64,000 bases of DNA, from positions 124,001 through 188,000 of the forward strand of contig NZ_MSLS01000004.1 in the NCBI RefSeq assembly GCF_001940785.1, given 5' to 3'. Below, one piece after another: positions 17,909 to 26,009 of the stretch; within the stretch, counting starts at the first letter, position 1, and each line of letters opens with the position of its first letter. The stretch comes from Bacillus sp. MRMR6. Its GTDB lineage: Bacteria; Bacillota; Bacilli; Bacillales; Cytobacillaceae. Position numbers and translations under genes: made by a program. The notes under the pieces are model-generated. The model saw only the letters and a list, made by a program, of their open reading frames with translations, was not told the origin of the DNA and did no database searches.

Positions 17909-19219
17909 ATGAAAAAGAAGTTTTCAAAAGTCATCTTACCAACAGCGCTGGCTCTAACTGTAAGTGTATCTTCTGCTGCCTTCGCAAATCCGCAATCAAC
18001 ACCAAACGGACCTTACATTGAAGACAACCAGAATATTTCATTATCAAGCTATATGTCAAACGAGGAATTAGCAAAGAAGCTTCAAAAGCTTGAAGCCTCC
18101 TCAAAGGGAAAGATGAAGCTTGAAATCGCCGGTTATTCTAACCTCGCTCCTGATGGCTATCAAACAGAAGCGGACAAGGGCGAACCAATCTATGTAGCAA
18201 AATTCGGAGACAATGATCCGAACAAGAAGCGAATTCTGATTACCGCTCAAATTCACGGAAATGAACAGATTGGTGCCGAAGCAGCCATTGATATCATTCA
18301 AAAGCTTTCTTCTAATGGAGCGGAAGTCGAAGAAATCTTAGAAAACGTATCGGTCTGGATTATGCCTCGTATTAACCCAGAAGGATCAGATAATCTATTC
18401 GACGGTAAGTGGTATCCGACTCGATATACGCATCAGACTTGGCTGCCAGAAAACATTGGCCTGCCAACTGAAACAGTAGCACCATGGTATTACAACAGCG
18501 ATGGCAGTGAAAGAGCTCAAAATAATGACGGTCGTGTCGTTTATGGTATCCCTGGTTACGACCAGAACAGGGATTATAATCCGAACCTCGATTTCAGAGT
18601 GGAGAACCAGAATCTTAGTGAGGTTGCAGAATTCTTAAATTCAAGGGCAACAAATAACAGTAATTATGGCGGTTTTTATGTCACAGCAGAAGCACGCACT
18701 GTTACAAGTGTTTTCCAGGAATTCCAACCGGACGTATTTGTGGATGTGCATCACCGCGGTTTCAATACGGTTTCCGATGAAGATAATCGCTCGGTACCTG
18801 TCCAGTTTGCAGCGGTAGTCGCTGATCCATATACAGATCCATTTACGGGTAAACAATATGAAGTGGATGAGGATGTCCTGAAGCTTGGAAAACAAGTAAA
18901 TGCCCTATCGGCACTAACACTGCAAAAAGGTCAATCTCATTTTGGTGCAGTTCAAAAATATCCGGATGTGAACTTGCCGGGTACTGCTCTTGGTGCATTC
19001 GCATTAAACGATACCGCCATCATGCTGATTGAAATTAAAGGCCAAAGCCAAACTCTGGGACAAAAGCAGGCAGGTATGCTGAAGGAAACGGTAACTCAAC
19101 CACTATTTGCAGTCTTTAAGGGACTAGCCGATAGTTCTATTCACGATGTTGATACAAAAGTTTATGATGATATCCCAGAATCAACAAACCGAATCACCGA
19201 TCCAACTACTAGGGATTAA
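17909..19219 (+). CDS. Secreted M14-family zinc carboxypeptidase
   Basis: A secreted peptidase of 436 residues that probably trims peptides or peptidoglycan stems outside the cell. It has a signal peptide (KKKFSKVILPTALALTVSV, cleaved after SSAAFA). The M14 zinc ligands are in QIHGNEQIGAE (HxxE) and in FVDVHHRGF. MPRINPEGSD carries the substrate-binding Arg, and IEIKGQ near the end fits the catalytic Glu. ATG 17909 follows AGGAGGGA. It stands alone between terminators. Substrate class is not readable from the sequence. Confidence 0.9.
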   Translation: MKKKFSKVILPTALALTVSVSSAAFANPQSTPNGPYIEDNQNISLSSYMSNEELAKKLQKLEASSKGKMKLEIAGYSNLAPDGYQTEADKGEPIYVAKFGDNDPNKKRILITAQIHGNEQIGAEAAIDIIQKLSSNGAEVEEILENVSVWIMPRINPEGSDNLFDGKWYPTRYTHQTWLPENIGLPTETVAPWYYNSDGSERAQNNDGRVVYGIPGYDQNRDYNPNLDFRVENQNLSEVAEFLNSRATNNSNYGGFYVTAEARTVTSVFQEFQPDVFVDVHHRGFNTVSDEDNRSVPVQFAAVVADPYTDPFTGKQYEVDEDVLKLGKQVNALSALTLQKGQSHFGAVQKYPDVNLPGTALGAFALNDTAIMLIEIKGQSQTLGQKQAGMLKETVTQPLFAVFKGLADSSIHDVDTKVYDDIPESTNRITDPTTRD

Positions 19220-19316
19220 TAACTAAGGGGATAAAAGGACAATCTGAATACCACTGGAGAAAATTATGTTTTATAGATGTTCGGATTTGACAGTATTTTA
19301 ATGGAATTAACAGAGG

Positions 19317-19356
19317 CAAAACTTATTGGACATGTCTAATAAGTTTTGTTTTTTTC
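19317..19356 (+). terminator. Terminator after the M14 peptidase
   Basis: Arms CAAAACTTATT and AATAAGTTTTG are perfectly complementary around GGACATGTCT, followed by a run of T. Confidence 0.85.
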
Positions 19357-19455
19357 AATTTCCACTATTTATATCTTATCGTACTAAAAAAACATTTCTA
19401 CTATTATCGGAACTCCATATATATAAGAGTAAAAAGCTAACAGGAGTAGAAATCC

Positions 19456-20715
19456 TTGGACAAACAAAATAGCAGGTTTAGATGGGTCGTTTTTGCGTCT
19501 GTATTGTTTACCTATTTGTTAATGGCAAGCCAGCGGACTGCTCCTGGTTTGATTACCGATCAGTTGATGAGGGATTTTAGTGTAACAGCATCAACGATTG
19601 GGCTGCTGACAAGTATTCAGTTTTTAGTCTACACAGGCTTACAAATTCCAATGGGGCTTTTGGCTGATCGTTTTGGGCCTAATTTTTTTCTCATCATTGG
19701 CTCCTCTCTTACAGGTGTTGGTACCATCCTTTATAGTCTTGGAACCCATGAAGTTATCCTGTTTTTTGCTAGAATACTTACTGGCATAGGAGATGCGACC
19801 ATCTGGGTCAATATGGTGTTAATTTTGAGTCAATGGTTTAAGGGGAAAGAATTTGTCCGATTAATTGGCTGGGCGGGGATGACTGGGAGTTTAGGTTTCC
19901 TTTTAGCGACTGTCCCTTTCTCAGCCTGGATTGACATACTAGGGTGGAGGGGTGCATTTCTTTCAGCGGGAATGGTTTTATGTCTGTGTGGTATTCTCCT
20001 TTATTTTGTCCTAGTAAAAAAACCAAAACAATTCCAAATAATATCCGCAGAAAATGAGAAAAATCGCGAAAATACGTTAGATTTATTACGAAGAATCTTT
20101 AGGAACCGGCAAGCCTGGGCTTTATTCTTTTGTCACTTTGGTGTTGTTGGGGCTTATATAGGGTTTATTGGTTCATGGGCAGTGCCGTATGGAATGACTA
20201 TGTATGGAATGTCGCGCTCGGATGCCAGTCAGCTGGTCATGATTGGTCTTATTGGTGCACTGATAGGGGCTCCGCTAGCAAGCTGGATTTCAAGTCGTTT
20301 AGGAACCATTAAACAACCTTATGTTGCTGTTCATTTTACAATCTTATTGTGTTGGGCAGCCTTTCTCTTATTTAAAGGGAGTCCACCATACTATTTGCTA
20401 ATTGCACTTTTTTTTATTATTGGCTTTGGCTTTGGGGCAAGTGCGTTAACCTTTGCAGTCGTTCGTCAGACGTTTCCAATTAGTGAGTCGGGCATTGTCT
20501 CTGGATTTGCGAACACGGGAGGATTTCTAAGTGCTGTTCTCCTGCCAAGCATTTTTGGTATGATATTGGATCATTTTGCTTCAGGAAGTATTGGTAAAGG
20601 ATATTATTATAGTTTCATTACACCGGTTATTTTTTCGATCATCGGTTTGCTAGGAGTGGCGTCGATTAAGGAGAGGATGCAAGGGGACGGTTCTACTGCT
20701 TCAAGGAAGCAGTAG
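19456..20715 (+). CDS. MFS transporter
   Basis: Twelve-helix major facilitator of 419 residues, cytoplasmic membrane. The loop motif GLLADRFGPNF lies between helices 2 and 3. The start TTG 19456 follows CAGGAGTAG. The substrate is unclear; the general form resembles sugar-phosphate or nitrate/cyanate carriers. The last ten residues and the stop codon are encoded by the left arm and loop of a palindromic repeat (20684-20724), so the C-terminal tail DGSTASRKQ is repeat-derived. Confidence 0.85.
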   Translation: MDKQNSRFRWVVFASVLFTYLLMASQRTAPGLITDQLMRDFSVTASTIGLLTSIQFLVYTGLQIPMGLLADRFGPNFFLIIGSSLTGVGTILYSLGTHEVILFFARILTGIGDATIWVNMVLILSQWFKGKEFVRLIGWAGMTGSLGFLLATVPFSAWIDILGWRGAFLSAGMVLCLCGILLYFVLVKKPKQFQIISAENEKNRENTLDLLRRIFRNRQAWALFFCHFGVVGAYIGFIGSWAVPYGMTMYGMSRSDASQLVMIGLIGALIGAPLASWISSRLGTIKQPYVAVHFTILLCWAAFLLFKGSPPYYLLIALFFIIGFGFGASALTFAVVRQTFPISESGIVSGFANTGGFLSAVLLPSIFGMILDHFASGSIGKGYYYSFITPVIFSIIGLLGVASIKERMQGDGSTASRKQ

Positions 20716-20724
20716 AACCGTCCC
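20684..20724. repeat. GGGACGGTTC-type palindromic repeat overlapping the MFS stop codon
   Basis: A perfect 19-bp stem: GGGACGGTTCTACTGCTTC pairs with GAAGCAGTAGAACCGTCCC around AAG. TTTGCCCTTTT follows, so it may also terminate transcription. The same core occurs at 3201, 21478, 50466 and 50582. Confidence 0.85.
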
Positions 20725-20743
20725 TTTGCCCTTTTAAAGAATA

Positions 20744-21385
20744 TTATCTAAACTTCTCGGGGAACTGTTTCACGATTCCTGTTGAGATGGCATCTGACAT
20801 GATGATGATATGTGTTACCCCTTCATCTATCGCAGTAATCCTTGAATCCCAATCTTTTACTAGGCTTGCGGATAAGTCATTTGTCACCAATTCTAAATGT
20901 CTATACAGCAACTTCTTTAGGTCTACCATTTTTAAATTAGGGTTGGCACCGCTGAGGAATGCCGCTAGATCGTCAGCATTTCTATGCCATTCTTTGTCTA
21001 GCTGCTTAACCATGTCTCCCTTACCAGCTTTAGCTGCATCTACAATCTTTCCGGCAATCACAATATGCTCTTTAAGTAAATCAGTTAGTTTTTTCCCAGC
21101 ATCTTCGCCGTATATCGGCTTGATTGCGTTACCGATATCCTCTTGATTTCTTAGAAGCCTTGCGAGCACCTGTTTCTGGTCCTCAGATCCTGCTGTTGTG
21201 GCACTGGTAATATAGTTGCTCGTCCATAATACATGATCAAACCAAAGTCTTCTAAATTCATTGTGGAACTTTACCTCTGATAGGGTAATGGATTGTTTCT
21301 GGGGTGCTGCATGGGCGTTGTTTGCTCCAACTTGTATGTTAAACAGAAACATCAAACTTAGTCCCATTACTAATAATTTTTTCAT
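20744..21385 (-). CDS. Secreted helical protein of unknown function
   Basis: A 213-residue protein with a signal peptide (MKKLLVMGLSLMFLFNIQVG, cleavage near AHA-AP). The rest is helix-rich. LRNQEDIGNAIKPIYGEDAG, LLKEHI, WHRNADDLAAFLSGANPN and the ending GIVKQFPEKF are features I associate with a widespread Firmicutes family without a tested role. Several His residues recur in the helices (FHNEF, FDHVLW, KEHI, WHRN, YRHLEL), which might bind a metal or haem (inference). ATG 21385 follows AAGGAG. It is convergent with the MFS gene. Confidence 0.8.
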   Translation of the reverse strand: MKKLLVMGLSLMFLFNIQVGANNAHAAPQKQSITLSEVKFHNEFRRLWFDHVLWTSNYITSATTAGSEDQKQVLARLLRNQEDIGNAIKPIYGEDAGKKLTDLLKEHIVIAGKIVDAAKAGKGDMVKQLDKEWHRNADDLAAFLSGANPNLKMVDLKKLLYRHLELVTNDLSASLVKDWDSRITAIDEGVTHIIIMSDAISTGIVKQFPEKFR

Positions 21386-21477
21386 CAAACCTGCTCCTTT
21401 TAAAAGTATAAGTTTCCTTTATATTATTGATAAATTGAGATTATACATTCATATCTGTATGCGAATATTTTGGGTGC

Positions 21478-21606
21478 ACAGGGACGGTTCTACTGCACGC
21501 TTTTTATGTTGTGGACCCATCCCTGTGTCCTTTCCGAAGATAACCAAAGTTCGGACAAAGGTGACTTAGATCACTGCGCTTGTCCGAAGATAGCTCAAAT
21601 TCGGAC
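21478..21606. repeat. Partial GGGACGG repeat and two 24-bp copies spaced 50 bp
   Basis: ACAGGGACGG at 21478 can pair with CCATCCCTGT at 21517-21526. Then TCCGAAGATAACCAAAGTTC with GGAC (21533-21556) recurs as a close copy at 21583-21606. Each copy is itself an imperfect inverted repeat, TCCGAA to TTCGGA. The 417-bp gap holds no gene I can support beyond these repeats. Confidence 0.6.
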
Positions 21607-21802
21607 GAAGTTTCCCCTTAATCTTCCAAGAACATCTAAGTGGACATTCGATCCTGTAATTTAGAGTACAACAGCAAATTATATATAAAATCCCTAATAT
21701 TGGATATTTTTCCATAAACTTTACGATAATAGAGAGGAAAATAGAAGTGAAGAAATGAATGGTTAAGGTAGCAATATTTTATAAGAAAACTAGGAGGTAC
21801 AT

Positions 21803-22198
21803 ATGGGAAGATTAGTTCATTTCGAAATCCATGTAACAGATATGGAGCGGGCAAAGAAGTTTTACGGTGATGTGTTCGGGTGGTCCTTCCAGGATTGGAC
21901 GGAATATGCGGGTATGCCTTATTACGGGGTAGTAACCGGTGATGAAAATGAACCAGGGATCAATGGGGCTTTGATGCAGCGTCAAAGTGCTCCGCCTGAA
22001 CCAAACCAAGCAATAAATGGGTATTCCTGTACAATGGGTGTGGAAGATTACGATCAAGCGGAAGCAAAAATCTTAGAGAACGGCGGCCAGGTTGCCATGC
22101 CGAAGTACGCTCTTCCAGGAATGGCTTGGCAAGGGTACTATCTTGATACAGAAGGCAATGTTTTCGGAATTCATCAGCCGGATGCGAACGCAAAATAA
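21803..22198 (+). CDS. VOC (glyoxalase-fold) family protein
   Basis: A 131-residue vicinal-oxygen-chelate protein with two beta-alpha-beta-beta-beta modules. LVHFEIHVTDMERAKKFYGD is the standard N-terminal module with His7 as a likely metal ligand. GYYLDTEGNVFGIHQPD closes the fold. Relatives include glyoxalases, resistance proteins and uncharacterised enzymes; the reaction here is unknown. The ATG has a strong TAGGAGGT site. It is a single gene ending in a hairpin at 22220. Confidence 0.88.
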   Translation: MGRLVHFEIHVTDMERAKKFYGDVFGWSFQDWTEYAGMPYYGVVTGDENEPGINGALMQRQSAPPEPNQAINGYSCTMGVEDYDQAEAKILENGGQVAMPKYALPGMAWQGYYLDTEGNVFGIHQPDANAK

Positions 22199-22219
22199 AG
22201 GTATAAGAAGATAATGTAG

Positions 22220-22248
22220 AAAGGCGGAATACTCTGCCTTTCTTTTTC
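22220..22248 (+). terminator. Terminator after the VOC gene
   Basis: AAAGGC and GCCTTT pair around GGAATACTCT, followed by CTTTTTC. A short stem, but with a good T-run. Confidence 0.6.
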
Positions 22249-22329
22249 TTGTGACTTTGAAGAATATTTAAATGACACCATCATTTTCCTAATGTAGGAT
22301 AATAATAGTTACAACTAGGAGGGGTATTC

Positions 22330-23274
22330 ATGTTACATATTGGCATTATTGGTTTAGGGGCAATTGGCCAACGTCTAATTAACCAGTTCAGAGAACATCC
22401 ACAGGTTGAAATTGCAGCTGTATGTGACACTTTGGAGTCACTCGCAAAAGCAACAGCAAATGAGCTTGGGAAAGTACATTTTTATACGGACTATAAAAAC
22501 ATAATAGCTGATCGGCAAGTAGACCTTGTCTATGTGGCGGTTCCGCCGAAATATCATCATCAGATTGTAATGGATGTTTTAAAGGCCAAGAAGCATGTCT
22601 TATGTGAGAAACCTTTGGCCAATTCTTTAGAAGAGGCAAAGGAAATGGCTGAGGCGGCCGAAAAAGCAGGTGTCATTCACTCGATGAACTTCCCGCTGAA
22701 TTATGGTCAGGCAGCAGCAAAATTTGCTGAATTGATAGGTGAAAATTATACAGGCAAGCTGCGAAGGTTACAGCTTATGATGCAATTTCCAGAATGGCCG
22801 CGCTTGTGGCAAAAGAATGATTGGGTTGGCGGGAGAGAACAAGGGGGTTTTGTTTTAGAAGTGGGTGTCCACTTTATTCAACAAACCTTAAAGCTATTTG
22901 GCGAGGTTAAAAATATCCAAACACGGTTGGAATTGCCAGATGATCTAGAAAAATGTGAGACTGGCATTATCGCAACCGCAGAGCTTGCTGACGGGACGCC
23001 TTTCTTAATTGAGGGCTTAAGTCAAATTGCCGGAAAAGAATATATTGGCTTTACGGCGTTTGGCACAGAAGGGATCTTGTCTCTTGAAAACTGGGGCGAA
23101 TTAAGGGGAGGAAAAAGTGGTGAGGACATAAAGGACATCTCCTTTGAGGAAGTAACACCAAACCGCTTAATTGATGAACTAGTAAAAGCAGTTAATGGTG
23201 AAGACGCAGAGCTCTATGATTTTACAGCAGGTTATCAAGCTCAAAAGATGCTGGAAGCTCTTCGGAAACGATAA
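22330..23274 (+). CDS. Gfo/Idh/MocA-family oxidoreductase
   Basis: NAD(P)-dependent oxidoreductase of 314 residues. The N-terminal Rossmann fold has GIIGLGAIGQR (residues 4-14), and the family motif LCEKPLANS lies about 95 residues in. The C-terminal domain has the usual open sheet, with GGFVLEVGVHFIQQTLKLFG supplying the conserved His. Substrates in this family are sugars, inositols or related polyols; none can be assigned here. The ATG follows a GGAGGGGT site. It stands alone. Confidence 0.9.
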   Translation: MLHIGIIGLGAIGQRLINQFREHPQVEIAAVCDTLESLAKATANELGKVHFYTDYKNIIADRQVDLVYVAVPPKYHHQIVMDVLKAKKHVLCEKPLANSLEEAKEMAEAAEKAGVIHSMNFPLNYGQAAAKFAELIGENYTGKLRRLQLMMQFPEWPRLWQKNDWVGGREQGGFVLEVGVHFIQQTLKLFGEVKNIQTRLELPDDLEKCETGIIATAELADGTPFLIEGLSQIAGKEYIGFTAFGTEGILSLENWGELRGGKSGEDIKDISFEEVTPNRLIDELVKAVNGEDAELYDFTAGYQAQKMLEALRKR

Positions 23275-23388
23275 GACCCTAAAAATGCTTGTGTAGTTTG
23301 AAGGAGAATGGGTAGATTCCATCACTATGAAATTAACAAAAGAATATGGGTCGTAATACCTTTAAACCGATTTGAAATATTTGTACAT

Positions 23389-23406
23389 TGTGTGTTAAAA
23401 CACACA
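23389..23406. promoter_or_regulatory. Perfect 18-bp palindrome upstream of the CysJ-like gene
   Basis: TGTGTGTTAAAACACACA is fully symmetric, 59 bp before the start codon and upstream of a TATTCT-like element. It is operator-like. It resembles neither a Fnr box (TGTGA-N6-TCACA) nor a Rex box closely enough to name a regulator. Confidence 0.45.
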
Positions 23407-23464
23407 TCTGCTATTCTAGTACTGTGCTATTCTTTTTATATATAACTTTTGGAGGTTAAGAGCT

Positions 23465-24640
23465 ATGCAACTTACATTGGAAAATCCTGAAAATACCAAA
23501 AGTGAAAGTCTGCCATTCTCGAGGAACAATCCATTTCAAGCGAAGGTTCTGAAAAATAGTAATTTGAATGGAACAAGTTCTAGCAAGGAAACGAGACATA
23601 TAGAGTTATCATTACAAGGTTCAGGCCTTTCTTATATGCCTGGGGATGCACTTGGAATTATCCCTGAAAATGATCCAGAGCTTGTGGCTTCCCTTCTTAC
23701 AGAAATGGAGTGGAATGAGGAAGAGCTTGTTATTGTTAATAAACAGGGCGATACACAGCCACTTAAAGAAGCATTAACAACCTATTTTGAAATTACACTG
23801 CTGACGAAAAAGATTTTACAACAGGCAGCTGCCTTTACAGAAAACGAAGAGCTACAAAATCTAGTGTTAGTTGAAAACAGTAACCGACTAAAGGAATATT
23901 GCAATGGGCGTGATTTACTTGATTTGTTCCGTGATTTTGGCCCATGGAAGGCATCTGCTCAAGAAATCGTTTCTTTATTAAGAAAAATGCCTCCGCGCCT
24001 CTATTCCATTGCAAGCAGTATTGCCGCTAATCCAGAGGAAGTTCATCTAACAATTGGTGCAGTACGCTATTTGGCACATGCTCGTGAGCGCAAAGGGGTT
24101 TGTTCTATTTTATGTGCTGAACGTATTCAGGAAGGTGATACGGTTCCTGTATTTGTTCAAACCAATAAGCATTTCCGATTGCCGGAGTCTCAGGATAAAG
24201 ATATCATTATGGTGGGTCCTGGAACCGGTATTGCGCCTTTCCGTTCGTTTATACAGGAACGAGCAGTCAACCCGAAAGCTGGACGTTCATGGCTGTTTTT
24301 TGGGGACCAGCATGCGGCATCTGATTTCCTCTATCAAGACGAATTGGAAAACTATCAGCAGGATGGAGTTTTAACTAGAATTGACTCTGCATTCTCTCGT
24401 GATACGTCTCAAAAAGTTTATGTTCAACATAAAATGCTTGAAAATAGCAAGGAACTATTTGAGTGGCTTGAAAATGGAGCTTATTTCTACGTTTGCGGGG
24501 ATAAAGAATACATGGCAAAGGACGTAAACGAAGCACTGATTACTGTGATTGAAAATGAAGGTTCATTAGATCGCGATGCAGCTGAAGCGTATCTTAAAGA
24601 TTTGCAGAAGCAAGGACGTTACCTACGCGATGTGTATTAA
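23465..24640 (+). CDS. CysJ-like NADPH flavoprotein reductase lacking the flavodoxin domain
   Basis: A 391-residue protein matching the C-terminal FAD/NADPH half of sulfite reductase alpha subunit. Present are PPRLYSIASS (FAD binding), KGVCSILCAER, the NADPH-binding GPGTGIAPFRSFIQER and YVCGDKEYMAKDV, and the terminal RYLRDVY. The ~200-residue N-terminal FMN flavodoxin domain of the usual ~600-residue CysJ is absent: the gene begins with its own GGAGG site and ATG. No cysI neighbour exists. It could transfer electrons directly to another acceptor or to a separate flavodoxin (inference). Confidence 0.88.
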   Translation: MQLTLENPENTKSESLPFSRNNPFQAKVLKNSNLNGTSSSKETRHIELSLQGSGLSYMPGDALGIIPENDPELVASLLTEMEWNEEELVIVNKQGDTQPLKEALTTYFEITLLTKKILQQAAAFTENEELQNLVLVENSNRLKEYCNGRDLLDLFRDFGPWKASAQEIVSLLRKMPPRLYSIASSIAANPEEVHLTIGAVRYLAHARERKGVCSILCAERIQEGDTVPVFVQTNKHFRLPESQDKDIIMVGPGTGIAPFRSFIQERAVNPKAGRSWLFFGDQHAASDFLYQDELENYQQDGVLTRIDSAFSRDTSQKVYVQHKMLENSKELFEWLENGAYFYVCGDKEYMAKDVNEALITVIENEGSLDRDAAEAYLKDLQKQGRYLRDVY

Positions 24641-24666
24641 TTGAAAAAGGTAACATCCTCTTAAAT

Positions 24667-24706
24667 AGAAATCCTTCGAATCGTTTGGTTCGGAGGATTT
24701 CTTTGT
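24667..24706 (+). terminator. Terminator after the CysJ-like gene
   Basis: AGAAATCCTTCGAA and TTCGGAGGATTTCT pair with one wobble, followed by TTG and T-rich sequence. Confidence 0.7.
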
Positions 24707-24860
24707 ATTTAAGGTTATTTTCAAATGAATACTGTGTTTTGAGTTGTGAAAAGGTTATGAACGAAAGAGTTCACATGATATTATAAAAAGGGTTATTTCA
24801 ACATTAGTGGATTAGATTTCAGCAGAAAATATATGATCTCAAAACATACAGGAGACGGAA

Positions 24861-26009
24861 ATGAACAAATATAAACAAACCTTAATAAAAAATATTAGAA
24901 AACAGCTTGAGGCATGGTTAAACGAACCCGGGACTATCGATCATACTGAATTATACAGATTTCTTCACTCCATTATTGGTACCGCTGCCACCATCGGCTT
25001 AGACCGGGCCGGTGATACGGCACAATCTTTAATGGGCCAATTAGAGGAGAGTGAGCAGAGAGAATGGTCAAAGGCAGAGCTGCAACAATTTTTATTGCCC
25101 TTAATCTCGAACTTTTATTATGAGGAATACACAAATATAGATGAAATAATCGGACAAAGGCAAGAGATAAAATTAAAAAAACTAATCGTATTAATCGATG
25201 ATGATACCAGTTTAATCATGTATTTAAAAGATGTTCTAGAAGAAAATGGCTGGTCTGTAATCGCTATCGCAGACCCGGAGCGAGCGGTTCTTGCCATTAA
25301 CAAATTGAATCCGGATTGCGTCATCATTAATTTCCAGATAAATGGTGATCGCGGTCAAGAGGTATTGATGAGTTTGAGGGGTATTATGGAGCAGCCCCAT
25401 ATTCCGGTTGTTATGATGAGTAATGGTCTTTCGAAGGAGATAAGATCTGATAGCTTTCGAAATGGTGCGGATGATGTGATAGTGACTTCTATTGAGATTG
25501 GAGAGTTAATAGTAAGAATCAAGCGGCAGCTGGAGAGAAAACGTGCGATTGATGAATTAATACATCAAACAAAGAATATCTTAGGCAATCAAAACCGAAA
25601 TAATAAAAAGATCATCAATGTTGGGGTTGTGGATGATGACCCTATTATCCAAACAATGCTTACAGACTTAATTAGTAAGAGTAAGATGATTGAAGAATTT
25701 ACGTTAAACATCAAATCCTTTACGGATGGTATGGAATTTTATGACTCAAAATGGTATCTCGAAAGTGAACACCCGTATTTGATAATCCTTGACGGGATGA
25801 TGCCGCGAATGGATGGTTTAGAAGTTCTTCAAATGCTAAGGGATTTGCCGAACCAAGAAAAATACACCATTATCATGCTTACAACACGGAAAAGCGGCCA
25901 AGACATAGCAAGGGCGATACAACTAGGAGCAGATGATTATATTACAAAGCCCTTTAAGCTATTGGATTTAGAATCCCGTCTAGGCCACTTAATCAAAAGG
26001 GTGAAGTAA
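24861..26009 (+). CDS. HPt-like / degenerate REC / REC signalling protein
   Basis: A 382-residue soluble phosphorelay protein. Residues about 1-95 resemble an HPt bundle: His36 in FLHSIIGTAATIG fits the HxxKG-type phosphorylation site. REC1 (about 107-225) keeps Asp113-115, but the phosphoacceptor position in CVIINFQI is Asn157, so it is probably not phosphorylated. REC2 (about 252-380) is complete: Asp258-260, Asp311 in LIILDGMMPRMDG and Lys363 in YITKPF. There is no DNA-binding output domain. It ends in a TAA/ATG junction touching the HEAT-repeat gene, so it opens a four-gene run with the glycosyltransferase. Likely a signal-dependent switch for that machinery (inference). Confidence 0.88.
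   Translation: MNKYKQTLIKNIRKQLEAWLNEPGTIDHTELYRFLHSIIGTAATIGLDRAGDTAQSLMGQLEESEQREWSKAELQQFLLPLISNFYYEEYTNIDEIIGQRQEIKLKKLIVLIDDDTSLIMYLKDVLEENGWSVIAIADPERAVLAINKLNPDCVIINFQINGDRGQEVLMSLRGIMEQPHIPVVMMSNGLSKEIRSDSFRNGADDVIVTSIEIGELIVRIKRQLERKRAIDELIHQTKNILGNQNRNNKKIINVGVVDDDPIIQTMLTDLISKSKMIEEFTLNIKSFTDGMEFYDSKWYLESEHPYLIILDGMMPRMDGLEVLQMLRDLPNQEKYTIIMLTTRKSGQDIARAIQLGADDYITKPFKLLDLESRLGHLIKRVK

Noticed and set aside
23465-24640. CysJ-like gene as a frameshifted full-length cysJ
   Set aside because: The upstream 190 bp carry no flavodoxin-like reading in any frame, and the gene has its own GGAGG site and ATG.
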